DNA of 64,000 bases from assembly GCA_019671005.1 (NCBI GenBank), contig CM033752.1, positions 19,290,969 through 19,354,968 on the forward strand. Direction: 5' to 3'. The translations under genes were made by a program, and so were the position numbers. The stretch's first letter is position 1, and every line of letters starts with the position of its first letter. The DNA comes from Hibiscus mutabilis. Taxonomy: Eukaryota > Streptophyta > Magnoliopsida > Malvales > Malvaceae. The notes under the pieces were generated by a model. The model was given only the letters and a program-made list of their open reading frames with translations. It was not told where the DNA came from and searched no databases. Below are positions 10,709 to 23,468 of the stretch, piece by piece.

Positions 10709-12950
10709 TATAATCACTAATTTTGTCCGATTTTTGTTATTATTATTATTATAATTGTTATTATTATTGGTTGTTATTATTATTTACAAAAAATATATAT
10801 GATATTTTAATATCCCAATAAATATTTAAATAAGCCTATCTAAATTAAAATACAACCCAATTACATATTTATTACATCTCGCCCATTAAGCCCAATATAT
10901 AAAAAACCCTAACCACATCTTTTTCTCCTGCAGGTGCCATCATCTGACCATTGGATCAAAATTGGATCTAATGGTCCAGATTGCATCCAAATGTTAGGAG
11001 AGAAGGCCCCTCAGCTTCCCCACTCGCGCTTGAGACTCACGACCTCAACGCTTCATATCCCCTGTGACGTGGCGCCACCACCGGCGATCCCGCTGCCACC
11101 GCACGACCGCCGCCTTTCAGTTATCATCACCTGCAAAATAAGAGCATGGGGATGTCAGTCAAACAATCATCATCAACAATAAATAAATTTAAAAAATATG
11201 TAAACCAATTCGGTATAAATCTGGTACAAATCTATGTAATTTTTCAGATCAGATATCAATACAAAAAGTGAAAGCTTCTGAGAAAAACAAAATTTTCTAT
11301 TTTATTTCTGTTCGAATCAAAAAGGGGAAAAGGGTTTGAGGATTTCTTACTCGTTTTGGTCTTCGAATTTGTGGCCGTTCGGCGGCCGAGATTTCGTCTC
11401 TGATGATAGACGAGTTGCTCTAGTGGGGGATGTAATCTTTTTAGTTTTCTGTTTCGTAAAAGGGGTATTTTGATTTCTGTTTTCCTAGATCTAGGTAAAT
11501 CAGGGTTGTTTTTCTTAAATCTAAGGTTGAATTTGATTTATGGAGATAAGGGTGGTTTTGATATGAGTTTTGGCGTTATCCGATGCCGTTGAGCGGCGAC
11601 CGATGCGACGGTTCTCTGTCGAAACCTGAGTTTTGATGAAGAACATGATGGATGTTCTAAGAATGGCTCAAAGGTTTTGGTAGGGTTGATTTTGATGTGA
11701 TTTATAAAAGGGGTTAAAATGAATGGTGTTTTATTTTTTTGGTATTTATACTTGTATGAATCGTTTTAAAAATAGGTTATTTACGTTCATTAAATCCCTC
11801 TGCATCACCTTAATCATCTCCGCAATCCTTAAAATTTTCAAAATCTTTCAATTCGGTCTTTTCTTGTTTCTCCTATTTTCAATTTGATCTACGAGTTTTA
11901 TTTTCATTACCGTTAGGTCCCTTTATTATTTGTTTTTATTTGGTTATTTAATTTATTACCTTGTTTCTGCCTTTTTATTTTAATCCTAAATGCATGTTAA
12001 TTTTCCTTGATTTATTGCCTTTAAATCCCATCATTATTGCATTTAAATTCCATGTGTTTTAGTATTTATTTAGTACGTCTTTTTTATTGTAACCCATTTT
12101 GATGTTGTTTTGTTTACTTAAATGTATTATTATTATTTTTTTGGTATAGTTTATATATATATTAAGTTATGTATGTTATTACGTATATTATATATTATAT
12201 TATTTATATTCTATATATTTTAGTACAGATTATATATATATATGTTTTATAATAGGTATGTATATATATTAGGTAAATGTTTTTAGTTATATTATTACCA
12301 TTATTATTCCATTCTTACATGTACATATATTTACCGTAATTTTATACCATAATTTTTAACATGTTTTCCTTATCTATCTTATAATATTCAGGTAGCCTTT
12401 ATATTTATTCCTTCTTTATTTATGCTTTTCTTACCCTTTATTTATTGTTAGCATATTTGATTTGTTCATGCATTTAAATTGTTCATGTTTATTTATCGCA
12501 ATAGTCTAATTTAGTACTCTAAGCCTCGATATCCTAGTGGGAGTGTCGTTCCGAGTATTTGGGCGTCATCCTCTTTGATTATCGTGGGTCGCAAGTTAGG
12601 TTGTTCGATTTGTATGGCCATGCATGCATGCATTTTTAGGGATTATTAATTAAGTTAGATTTGATTTTAATTTTTTTCTTAGTTAAATGTGATATGAACC
12701 CTTAGGTACTAATTTTTGGGCGTGACGGGGTGCTAACCCTTCCCCACATGTAACTGACTCCCGAACTTAGAATCTATGGTTTTATTTTTTTGGTGTCCGG
12801 TTTATCTCATCCAAGTGACCGGTGGTGACTTCCTCATTTTATTTTAAAACACGAGCCTTTTCATAATTCACCGAATTTTGAAATGTTTTTAAAAAGATCA
12901 AGAATTCCCATCATTATTAAAATAAATCCTTTTAAATAAAAAAATTTAAA
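10709..12950 (+). repeat. Element A 5' LTR
   Basis: It matches 54081-56275 almost base for base over long stretches. It begins TATAATCACT where the 3' LTR begins TGTAATCACT, so the terminal G has become A. The 3' end is uncertain: the terminal TTTAGTCGCTACA of the other LTR, and any primer-binding site, are missing, so a small deletion probably spans the LTR/PBS junction near 12950. An open frame at 10934-11182 lies in the post-TATA region and has a shifted counterpart in the other LTR; I regard it as LTR sequence, not a gene. Confidence 0.85.
10896..10906 (+). promoter_or_regulatory. LTR core promoter (TATA box), element A 5' LTR
   Basis: TATATAAAAAA follows CCCATTAAGCCCAA and precedes a CCCTAACC and a pyrimidine-rich tract. 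The identical motif occurs at the same position of the 3' LTR. Transcription would start roughly 30 bp downstream. Confidence 0.6.
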
Positions 12951-14079
12951 TTCGATTTAATTTAATTTTTAATCATTAACCTTGTTTGTTTATCGTTTTA
13001 TTTTGCACGGTGTTTGATAAATTGCATCATACATCAGTTCTAGAACCGTTAAGTGGGAGTGATTACTTTGTTTCGTAGGATGTTCACCTCTGTATGATAT
13101 TGTAATTCACTTTAGGGATATGATCCATATATTTCATGGGGTCACGCCTCCGTATGGTATAAGTATTCATATCCTCTCGAATCGATGCCCTAGCGACAAT
13201 TCAGGTACCTTTTACTCTAGATCTGAACCGCATATAGTGGCTCGTAGGAGCTTACCCTTTAGAACCATATCGAAACTTCGTTCGTTTAACGGTAACCCAT
13301 TTTAGGCTTTGTTTGATTTATTCATTTTTTGGCTTGTTGCTTTTCTTCATGCATGTTTTAATTGCTTTAACCATTGTTACTATTATCCAGTTTATTTATT
13401 TGTTTATTTCACCGGACTAACCTTGATTTTTGTCGGTGTTTATTCTTTTTTCTTTTATGTCTTTTTCCCACGTTATTTTTGCATCATATCATAACATAGT
13501 ATTGATTCAAGAACGGTACAATTTAAAGGGCATTTGAGATAGAATAGAAGTCTGTTATGTCAAGAGCGATAATATTATAGTATCGAGTTGGGCCGAACGA
13601 GGACCAATTGAGGAAAGAGACATTGATGAGGAGACACATGTCAGAGGTAGAGATTGCATATCTTGGATGCAGAGGCAGAATTCTCATTAAAGCCAGTGGG
13701 GGGCCACGACCCCCAAAGTTTGAAAACTTCACATTTGGCCCCTTAAAAATTTTATAAATTTTAATTTGGCAGCTCCAAAATTTTAAAAATTATTATTATG
13801 TTTCAAATTTTTTAAGTAATTTCAATTAATTCCCTTTCCATTGTTTTAAAAAAATGGGTCTTGATAAGTTTTGATTTTTTCCCCGAAAATTTTAGTTAAA
13901 CTCCTATATTTTCATGAAAATTTTAAATTAAACCTTTCAAAATCTATGGAAATTTTAATTTAAGCCTCTAAAATTTTCAAAAATTTCAAATAGGCCCCTT
14001 CAAACTGGATTGTCGAGATCTCCCCGTAAAGAAGAGACTCTTGTCCACATTTTGCTTGCACGAGTTAATGATCTTCCCA
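12951..14079 (+). other. Element A leader region (5' untranslated)
   Basis: Non-coding. Between about 13045 and 13300 it shares, in the same order, phrases with the leader of element D at 59390-59620: AGTGGGAGTGA, GTCACGCCTCCGTAT versus GTTACGCCTCCGCTAT, ATCGATG, CGACAATTCAGGTACC versus CGACAGTTCGGGTACC, and TCTAGATC. From 13690 to 14010 it is a degenerate AAATTTTAAAA-rich tract containing GGCCCCTT phrases common in plant repeats. The sequence is interrupted at 14080 by element B. Confidence 0.65.
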
Positions 14080-14701
14080 TGTAACCCTTTTGACCCGGTC
14101 TAGTTGCCAGACCGAACTGAGCGAGCTACATTGGGTTTGCCGAGACAAACCCAAATAAATTACATTGAGAATGGTCTACTTTTTATTTTATCTTATCTAA
14201 ATACATAATTAAGTCCTAAGGTGATCATGCTAGCAGCGGTGAAATTCACAACTCAATCGGGCGTCGAATTGGCATCCAATTGTACAAGATTGCATTATAG
14301 GGACCAAATTACAATTTCTAAAAATTAGAAGGTTTTCCTCGAATTCAAAATTACCAAACCTTAATTAGTCAGGTTTCATGCATACTGGTTAAATTTCATC
14401 TTAAAACAATCACCCAAACTCGTTTAATTGCATGATCAAGAAACATGGACTAAACTACAAAGATTCAAACTTCAGATAGCATAATACCATAATTAATGGC
14501 CTGCGTACCAGTACAACCCCTATCTGTATCAAAACAGATGCATTTTACAAAGGGGTATCGGTACGGGCCTCAGGATTACCAATACGGGAGTTTAATTTTA
14601 AAAATATGTGTTTAATTTCGAAAATAGGGGATTCCAATAGCTAAAGGGCGTACTGATACGGTTGCCCATGTATCGACACCGGGTTTAATTTTTGGTTATG
14701 T
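14080..14701 (-). repeat. Element B 3' LTR, distal part
   Basis: It matches 37465-38062 of the 5' LTR: TGACC, CTGAACTGAGCGAGCTACATTG, TTAAGTCCTAAGGTGATC and AATCGGGCGTCGAATTG all correspond. Homology stops at GGTTATGTGTAC, where an Athila fragment begins, and resumes at 26811 (CCAATACGG). Part of a GTAYCGRTAC cluster lies at its right end. Confidence 0.85.
14504..14690. repeat. GTAYCGRTAC palindrome cluster (element B 3' LTR)
   Basis: Several copies or one-step variants of the palindrome GTAYCGRTAC, with a perfect copy at 14555-14564 and variants GTACCAGTAC, TTACCAATAC and GTACTGATAC. The cluster continues past the inserted Athila piece at 26811-26920. Confidence 0.75.
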
Positions 14702-15337
14702 GTACTGTTAACTGCCTAAAAGTACTAATTTTTATGCTTATTCTACAATGCTTCTGCTTGCCCTTGAGTACATATTAGTTGCATTTAGATGTTAAAATCA
14801 TGCATTTGCATAAGGAGTTAGGAGCTATTCTGTTGCTAGTGAGAAAGGTTGTTTTGTTGGTTTTGATGCAGGACACAAGCAGGAAGGCATGGCAGAGAGG
14901 CGTTGTCATAGAACGTATGAAAGGAAGCAAGAGAATTTCCGAGTAGCATTTGGCATAGATGGACTAAGCAATGTCAAGCTCGGCTGGCAAAGGATTGATG
15001 TCCGATGACTGATCAAAGTAGCTGTTGGACCCTATATACGTTAGCCCTAGGATTCAAATTAGGATAAGAGGATACCACATCTTATCCCTTCGCGCATTCA
15101 AATTTTAAACTCAAAAAGATTATCCTATGGTTTCCACGCAAGCCTATTTTGAGGGGATCGAATCAGAAGAGAGGCTGGACCATGGTGAATCGAGAGGCGA
15201 CGTGGTCCGACCAGCTAAGACCGAGAGCTCTAGAGCAATCAAAGGACTGCATCGACGGGTCTCCTTCTTGCCCATTCTCTTAGTTTTAATTTTATTTAAA
15301 TGGTGATGTTAAGATACGATCATATTTTGTGGATAGA

Positions 15338-15376
15338 CCCCCAACCATGAACTAAGCTTTTATAGTTGGTTGGGGG
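15338..15376. other. Perfect 10-bp inverted repeat (hairpin)
   Basis: CCCCCAACCA (15338-15347) and TGGTTGGGGG (15367-15376) flank a 19-base loop. It lies in non-coding sequence 5' of the Athila integrase remnant. Function unknown; it may be a relic of a small insertion or an RNA structure. Confidence 0.5.
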
Positions 15377-15613
15377 ATGTTTGTGATGAATGCTAAATTT
15401 ATGTTTGGCTTTTAATAATTTAAAATGCCTTGACATTATTTTCTATCTGCAAGTACTTAATTTTCTCAAATCCTTTGTCATACGACAGTTGGCATAATGT
15501 GCTTATTGCACCTTAATATCTTAACAGACTTAAGGGGCAACGATCAGTTGCTAGATACCAAGGTGAGAGGCTTCGACAGAAGATGTTCAAGTAGATAAAC
15601 TTACTTCGTTGAA

Positions 15614-16444
15614 ATGAAGACGGCTGCCAAGGTGTTGCAGTCCAGATTCTTTTAGCATATGCTGTTTAAAAACCCTTATTACTTTGCCAAGGCATGTGAT
15701 CAATGCCAGCGGACGGGTAACATCTCTAGCAGACATCAATTGTCACTCTAGAATATTATGCCAGTGGAGCTGTTTGACATATGGGGCATATACTTCATTG
15801 GTACCTTTCCCCTATCATTTGGGAACCTATATATCCTGGTGGCTGTTGACTACGTTTCAAAATGGGTAGAAGTGGTGGCTTTGCCAACAAATGATGCCAA
15901 GGTTGTTGCCAAGTTCCTTCATAAGCATATCTTTACTAGATTCAGAGCCCTTAGAGCCATCATTCATAATGAAGGTACAAATTGTAAGTGCAATTTAATC
16001 TCTAGAGCTCTATGCAGGTACAAAATCCAGCAACGTGTTGCCATAGCTTACCATCCCTAAACAAATGGCCAAGCGGAGATCTCAAACAAAGAAATCAAGA
16101 ACATTCTGGAAAAAACTGTGAATCAAACGATGAAAGACTAGTCTTTAAGACTAGATGATTCCTTGTGGACTTATATATCAGCCTTTAAGACTCTGTTGGG
16201 AACCTCTCATTATAGGCTCGTGTTTGGGAAGGCATGCCACTTGCCAGTGGAATTAGAGTATAGAGCCTATTGGGCAATCAAAAAGCTCAACATGGAGTGG
16301 AGACATGCTGATGTAAAACGCATATTGGACATAAACGAATTAGAGGAATTCAGAACGCAAGCTTATGAGAATGCCAGACTCTACAAAGAAAGAACAAAAT
16401 GATTGCATGACAACAAGATATTGCCAAGGCAATTTGAGGTAGGC
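15614..16444 (+). pseudogene. Athila integrase remnant (N-terminal and core)
   Basis: Athila integrase inserts the cDNA into chromosomes. Visible are KTAAKVLQS, the zinc-finger half CDQCQRTGNISSRH, the core with ELFDIWGIYFIG and YILVAVDYVSKWVE, LPTNDAKVVAKFL, a TNGQAE block with the third acidic residue, and the lineage-typical KACHLPVELEYRAYWAIKKLN followed by ENARLYKERTK. In-frame stops occur early (15653, 15743), at the TNGQ block, and after KD. Two catalytic positions are altered: GIYFIG carries Tyr where the family has Asp, and IIHNEG carries Asn where it has Asp. It cannot be active. The frame is cut by element C at 16450 and resumes at 25450. Confidence 0.85.
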
Positions 16445-17040
16445 CAACGTGTAACACCCTCAACCCAGATGTCATATTTGGGCCTTGCTTGAAACCCAAC
16501 CATTAAGATTTTGACCTAGTTTAGCCCAATCCACAAATCCATTACGAAAATCCATTTAATTACAATCTAATAAAACATAATAAATATTCGAAAACATATA
16601 CAGTGTAGCTCCTTTTAAAATTACATTATAAACCTATGACTCGATCATTTGAAAATCCAAATATAATTTACAATGTACAATAGGTTCCTACGGATACATA
16701 GCCCAATGACCTAAGTACTGTACTTTGAAGAGACGAGGTGCTGGAATCCTCTAGAGATGATGTTCCTCCAAGAACTAGCCAAACCTACTAACCTACGGAC
16801 GGAAACAACGATTTCGAACGCTGAGCTAACAAAGCTTAATGGATACACCTCCACTCAACCATGCTTCATGCAAATCATAAATAAAGCAATACAACATGTA
16901 TGATATCATCGTAAGATAACAATGGCATTACCATAACCGCCTAAACACATAGCATTTATGAATGTATGATCACGCACACAGCTCATACAAGTACCTCATA
17001 CGTTTACATAGCATCACACATATAACACCAACAACATTAA

Positions 17041-17365
17041 GTGAGGTATGCGTCCACAAAGCATCGGAATCCTACACTTGAGTGAGGCCCGTGTCCACAA
17101 AGCATTAGGATCCTACAATGCGAGTAAGGCCCGCGTCCACAAAGCATTAGGATCCTACAATACGAGTAAGGCCCACGTCCACAAAGCATCGAAATCCTAT
17201 ACTCTGAGCAAGGCCCATGTCCATAAAGCATCGGGATCCTATACTCAAGGGGATGAGGCCCGCATCCACAAAGCATCGGAATCCTATATCCATACTCTGA
17301 ATCTCTCATCAAGCATCTTCGAATGAGGCCCGCGTCCACAAAGCATCGGGATCCTACATTCGGGA
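17041..17365. repeat. 42-bp minisatellite in element C 3' LTR (7 units)
   Basis: The unit is approximately GTGAGGCCCGCGTCCACAAA followed by GCATCGGGATCCTACACTCTGA. Seven units are visible, the sixth carrying a spacer of about 28 bp (CATACTCTGAATCTCTCATC...). Because 42 is divisible by three, the array reads as a repeated 14-residue peptide in one frame, which is a by-product. The other LTR has six units. Confidence 0.85.
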
Positions 17366-17916
17366 ATCTTTAAGGTGTTGCAACACACTTTTAGGGTATA
17401 CAAATCCCAAAAACAAGGGATGACTCGGCTATCTAGGCGTCACATCAGCACATAACAAGTACCCTAGTCACCACACAACACTCAACCTCGACACAAAGGT
17501 CTTACCGCACACAGATCTAACACATTTACCATCGCCCTATGGTTTCTATCAATTAGTATACCACCCTATTGAGCTTATCTATTTATTAGTATGTTATGAA
17601 GGTACACATTAGCCGTTCTTATTAATTTATCTTATTATTCGATAAGACTTAACCTTATAGGCGCCCCTTTCTCACACAACAAGGGCCTAGATTACCACAC
17701 AGCATCAATCGATCAACCTAGGATCCCTATGGGTTACCACCTCACACAGCTTACCCAAAATATAATGAGTCATTAGCCATTTCATTCATACACGTGGTTT
17801 AAATCTCCGTTTCTCAGTTTTAATATTCATTTTACACCTTAATAGACTCCCAAGGCCCTTTGCCTTGAATTATAGAACCCCCAAACGCAACTTCAAAATT
17901 CTTGGGCAGATTGCCC

Positions 17917-18325
17917 AACGAGTACTGATACTTCTATATGGGCATCGCTACGCCCCCTCTAGGTACTGGTACTCGCCCATGAGTACCGATACTCAATTTA
18001 GACTCGAAAGGTCTGGTACAACAAGACGTACCGATACGTTAAACCCCCGTATCGATACTCACTAATAGTACTTACCCATCCCGTACCTATCCAAACCGTA
18101 CTGGTACCCTTACCCTCGCGTGCCGGTACGCAAAGCCTCTCTCAGGCAATGTAACAGTGGGTACTGATACGCCCTAAGTGTACCGGTACACAAATATGCT
18201 ACTGGAATTCTAATCGACCGAGGGGTATCGATACATGAGAATCTGTACCGGTACGCCCATTATAGCATGTTCCCCTTTTACTAAGGTGTACCGATAATCG
18301 AATAGCCGTATCGGTACGCGAGCCT
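17917..18325. repeat. GTAYCGRTAC palindrome cluster (element C 3' LTR)
   Basis: More than a dozen copies or near-copies. Perfect ones include GTATCGATAC at 18049-18058 and GTACCGGTAC at 18180-18189 and 18245-18254. Variants such as GTACTGATAC and GTACTGGTAC fit CpG decay. Confidence 0.85.
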
Positions 18326-19074
18326 AAATTTTGAACCTGGGTGCGGATTGATCCTAGAAATCCTACTTAACCTATATGGTTAAGCCCCAAATTACTCCTA
18401 CAGGTTATGGTGGAGTTATTAAGTGGATTTCTACCAATTTTAAGCCTTAAAAATGTCAAACCCATATTTTGCCATTAAAGAGTCAACCATAACATATCAA
18501 GCCATGAACACTCAAATCATACACAAAGCCTATTTTTATGAGTTGCAGGAAACTATAAGAGTTAGTAGTGTACTAACCTTGAATTAAAGCTGAGAAGAAA
18601 GACTTTAAGGATCCATTCCCATTCTCCCATTTCAAACCCTCACCAAACACCTTCCTCCACTAACTTGGTGATCTTTACCTTGATTGATAGATCTCTCGAA
18701 GTTGAACAACTTTCCCTCCAACAACAATCTGAGATTCACTCTCAAAACCTCAAAGATTAAGCCTTAAACTAAAAGATTTGAAAGAAGAAATGAGGGTATG
18801 AGAAAGAAGAGGCAAGAGGACAAGAATGATCTCATTGACTCTCTTTTTCTGCAGAAAATTGAACCCTCCACCAGCTCTCTCTTTCATCCAAACTGTTTTT
18901 ACCATTTTAACCATCACAATATCCATCCCAAACCAATCTAAAACCATCAAGGAAAGCCTAACAACACAAGATCAAGCCCAAAAAGACTCCCAAGGGCCCA
19001 ACATCACAGCCCAAACGTGAAGCCCATACCCCGGGTCAACTCGACTCCTGGATCTAAAAATCTGGGTCGTTACA

Positions 19075-19107
19075 ACTCTCCACTCCTAAAAGAAAATTTT
19101 GTCCTTG
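19075..19107 (-). promoter_or_regulatory. Element C polypurine tract
   Basis: On the minus strand, GGACAAAATTTTC then TTTTAGGAGTGGAGAG directly precedes the LTR start TGTAACGACCC. This is the plus-strand priming site usual for this group. Confidence 0.75.
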
Positions 19108-22100
19108 AAATTTAAACAAAGGAAACAGATGATACTGCCGAAAATCCAACCATACTTTTGATCACGCATGCCCACGACCTTAAGTTCTCCACAAAACCTT
19201 CCTAACCAAAACTCTTAACATAATTCTTCAACTTTTTACAAGACTTCCTCAACAAAACATTCCCAACGTCCAGAACAACACTCATATTAGACCTGGAACG
19301 GATCAACCAAAGATAATCTCAACAGCATTATCAAACATCGGCACTCTGAACTCACTTTGGATGAGTCATGACTCGGTGAACAAACCTCTCTGCCATCACT
19401 AGCATTTCCAAACTCCTGAACTCAACCCTCATTTGCGTCCATAACGCGACACTTTTTCAAGGTATACCACATGACACTTCCTCATATATAATCACCATAA
19501 CCCACGTGTTCAGGAATAACAAACCCTATCAATCATGTTCTATCATCCATCTAACATGAAAATACAACCTTCTTTCACAACTTGGTTAACTAATACAAAA
19601 CTTAACACCTCATTTACTTGAACCCTCTACGACATAAACAGATGCGAATCCGTGATCAAGCGATTCTACTAGCCAAGCCACTTCGATTCCAAAAGAAAAT
19701 TGTTACCACAACCAAGCTCTACTAGGGATCAAACCACCAAACTATCCTCAAAGGTCCGAACAATCTCTTTCACTCCCAACCACCAAATTCTGACTAGCGT
19801 TGGTGCTAAAACTTTAGCAAGTCCTTCAAGATTCCTAATAGTTCTCCCAACACAACTTATCACAACACAAGAATCTGATTCCATACAACTTTAACCAAAA
19901 CCCATATTTCTCCGAAGCCATTCAAAACGTCTTTACACTGTCACCATGCATGAAAACAATCCATCTCAAACCCAAATAAGCAATCCTCTATTCATCGAAC
20001 TTAAGATTATCTCGATGCATTCGTAAGTCCAAAACACTCTTCGATTTGCCCTTAGAGTTCAAACATCATATGAAACTCCAAATTTTAACACTAATTCTCT
20101 TTAACCTTTAACTTACGAGACCAACATCCTGAACGATCTTACGGGAATCTCAAAACTCTTCAATATTAACAAGATCACCAGCCTTGAAAAAAAATATTGG
20201 CCTTCCATTCTTATACATCGACCCACAACAGCTAACATCGTTACCTCTTGCAATACCAATACAAGAATGTCCCAAGGTGAACTCTTTGGTGACATCTCCC
20301 GCACCCACTCCTCTACCAAGAAGTTCTTACATGAGGGGTTTGGTAAATGCCAGACCACAAGGTGATATATGCTAATACCAAACTCAATACATCCCTTAGC
20401 ATGAGTTTCTAATCTACGATCAAGAGGATAGCCCATTCAATTCTAGAAGAGTACCTTAAAATTCACTTACACGTCTACCACTCTAAAACCGTGGACTCCC
20501 AACCTTGCATCAACTATGCAAACCAAGAACATCTTGCAACCTACAAGGTCCTCTTCAACTAACATCACATGAGCACGACACACAAGTTGAAGAGATAAAA
20601 TTTCTTCACGCACATTACCGACAAACTGGTTCATTCCAAACCCTAACTTTGAGATTCTTGCTTGGAAACCACGACACCCCTCGCACTCACTTGACCAACC
20701 CGTACCAAGGGTAAGTCTAACAAGTCCACAAGGACTGTCACTCCAAACCATACACACCACCTACGGTGGAGCCTTTACTTACCAACACTTACCAATTCAT
20801 CAATTTACCAAACCAATAACAACCTCGAGGAAACTTATCACAGAGCTTGCTCAATAAAATCTATGCCAAGGTAAGAACAAGAAATCAAACTGCTATCAAG
20901 AAACTAAAAACCACAATGAGACCGAATCATTTAACACATTCTCGGTAACAAGCTTGCCATTTCTGGCATGAACAACATATTGTCTAACAAAAGCTCGCGC
21001 GACGACTCTAACGGTAGATCTCACATGACCTCTACCCTGATACTTCAGCAATGACCCAACACCACCTCTCGAAGAACCTTGACTATGCCCAGAAGAAGTC
21101 AACCTCAAAGACTAAAATGATAAATACTCATCTAGGGTCGAGCAGTCCTTTGCCATGTGACCCGATGTCTGGCATTCATAACAAATTCCCTAAGCAAAAA
21201 ACATACCTCAAGGTGATGTCAACCACAAGGCTCATGAACCAGTGGGAAAGACGCTAGGGCCGAACTATCAACACTCTTAGTTATAGTAGAAATTGATAAG
21301 CCCCCTAACCAACCCTCAGCTGATCTAAAGTAACTCTTTTTGATCCGCTCAAAGCACAAACCCTCCACTTATCAGGGCCTGAAAGTAATCTTATGATGTT
21401 TTGATTCCCTACAACACGGTCTACAGAATCCTCAACTGACTCAATGTTGGCTCTAAGGTCATTCAAGAGCTTCGTACTAACGACCAACTTAGAGACCCAG
21501 GTAAAACTATTTTCCTGTGCATCAATATGTCAACCTTGAATCCAAGCCTATAACCTAACACCTTTACCCTTTCATAGCAACAACTCTGGGCATAATAGCT
21601 CAACCGTAGAAAATCTTACTCATACTCAACACTGTCTTGACACCTTGAACCGACTGCAAGAACTGATCTCTCATTCACTTCATAAGGGCTTCACTAACGT
21701 ACTTTTCTTGACTCACCCAAGGAAACATCCCATGTTGAGAGAACAAGCTATGGTCCTAACCCTACGGTCTCTCACCATTCCTATGCATTACCCTTAAGAA
21801 AAAGACGATACAGTCAGGATTCCTTTAAGACTACTACACGTCATCCTCAAATCCCTCTAAGTGTTTTTTAACCATCAATCCGATTGATCAGGTCATCCTT
21901 TCTTAACCCCTTTACTATACATAGATTCGTAACAATAATGCTCCTCCCATTAAAGGAACATGGCTCCCTTCACGACTCTCCTTGGTCAATCTCGCACCGT
22001 CAACCCAACTGGTCTGAACCGCATACAGAAGATGGTAGTTTGTCTTTCCTATTACCCTGGGTTTGGTTCCCCCGAAACCTCGAAGCTTCCAACACTACAC

Positions 22101-22860
22101 TTGTCATCTCATGCTAGCTTATGACTGGACAACAACCGGTGGCCAAGATCATATCAATTCATTTAGAAGACAACTCCATTGCATCTGTCAACCATGTATT
22201 CTCAAGACTTAAGCATTGCCTCGCGCAAAACCCATGATGTCCTTCCGACCACTACTATAAACAACCACAACAAGCATACCTTGCTCGAGATCTCAGGGCA
22301 TTCAGCTTACTAAGAGCGTACTTGGGACCTCACAACCATCATGTACCTCTCCACATTAGACAGAAATGTATATCTGCCAGGCATGCTACATCCCCATCAC
22401 ATGGTACCCACCATTAAGGTTTACTTACTATGAATGATGGGACCCCCAATCGACACTCTACCACTGGTCAATCAAAAGCTAGTCCTCTTATTCGTTCCAT
22501 AAGGGTCATCTACCAACACGTAGAATATCACCATAAGAGGTTCTCACCATAAACTAAAGGCTTTAAGGTAACTTACGACACATAACCATGATTACTTCTC
22601 AAGCAATGGGAGGAGGGCACACCCTCAACTTACGATAGATAAATCTCAGAATCATCCTCAAAAGAATCAACCATCATCACGGCCCTCACGGCCGCGATCG
22701 AATCTATCTTAATGTCGCAACCAGCAACACTCGTGAACACAGGGCATACCATCTAGATTTCAGTCTTGAAAAACAACTTAGACACACGGGAATGTATTTG
22801 CTAGACACTTATTCACGACTCCTAACCACCTTGGGGTTTTCCTAGAACCGACTAAACCTA
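19108..22860 (-). pseudogene. Element C internal region: decayed gag and protease remnants
   Basis: On the minus strand a gag CCHC zinc knuckle is readable at about 21137-21185: CYECQTSGHMAKDC (CX2CX4HX4C), which in gag packages genomic RNA. Downstream, about 20900-21100 loosely resembles the gag-protease junction of Tekay-like elements. About 20470-20620 resembles the protease-RT linker (GCKMFLVCIVDAR). Frames are broken by many stops. Between 19108 and about 20450 nothing recognisable remains. RT, RNase H and integrase signatures were not found. Confidence 0.6.
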
Positions 22861-22861
22861 G

Positions 22862-22873
22862 GCTCTGATACCA
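22862..22873 (-). promoter_or_regulatory. Element C primer-binding site (initiator tRNA-Met)
   Basis: The minus strand reads TGGTATCAGAGCC five bases after the 5' LTR end. This is the complement of the 3' end of initiator tRNA-Met and primes minus-strand cDNA synthesis. It fixes the element's orientation. Confidence 0.88.
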
Positions 22874-23468
22874 CTAAATGTAACACCATCGATTCGGATG
22901 TCACATTTGGGCCTTGCCTGAAACCCAACCATTAAGATTTTGACCTAGTTTAGCCCAATCCACAAATCCATTATGAAAATCCATTTAATTACAATCCAAT
23001 AAAACATAATAAATATTCGAAAACATATATAGTAGAGCTCATTTTAAAATTATATTATAAACCTTTAACTCGATCATTTGAAAATCCAAATACAATTTAC
23101 AATATACAATAGGTTCCTACGGATACATAGCTCAATGACCTAAGTACTATACTCTAAAGAGACGAGGTGTTGGAATCCTCCACTGATGATGTTCCTCCAA
23201 GAACAAGCCAAACCTACTAACCTGCGAACGAAAACAATGATTCTAAACACTGAGCCAACAAAGCTCAGTGGATACACCACCATGCAACCATGTTTTATGC
23301 AAATCATAAATAAAGCAATGCAACATGTATGACATCATAGTAAGATAACAATGGCACTACCATAACCGCCTAAACACATAGCATTATGAATGTATGATCA
23401 CGTACACAGCTCATACAAGTACCTCATACGTTTACATAGCATCACACATATAACACCAACAACATTAA

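Larger units (their letters stand above)
16450..19074 (-). repeat. Element C 3' LTR
   Basis: 2625 bp. It is collinear with 22879-25449 from the CATTTGGGCC region through GTCGTTACA. It contains a 42-bp minisatellite (7 units), a GTAYCGRTAC cluster (17917-18325) and an AT-richer end. Open frames at 17048-17326, 17037-17339 and 18826-19020 are LTR shadows. Confidence 0.9.

Noticed and set aside
10934..11182. 82-codon plus-strand ORF in the element A 5' LTR
   Set aside because: The corresponding frame in the 3' LTR is not preserved, no domain is recognised, and it lies in an LTR just after the TATA box.
17048..17326. ORF with a repeated 14-residue peptide (ARVHKALGSY-like)
   Set aside because: It is the translation of a 42-bp LTR minisatellite. 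The opposite strand (17037-17339) is open for the same reason, and the second LTR gives a different length.
17041..17365. Regular repeats resembling a CRISPR array
   Set aside because: Units are contiguous without unique spacers, lie in a plant LTR, and are duplicated in the other LTR. No cas genes exist.
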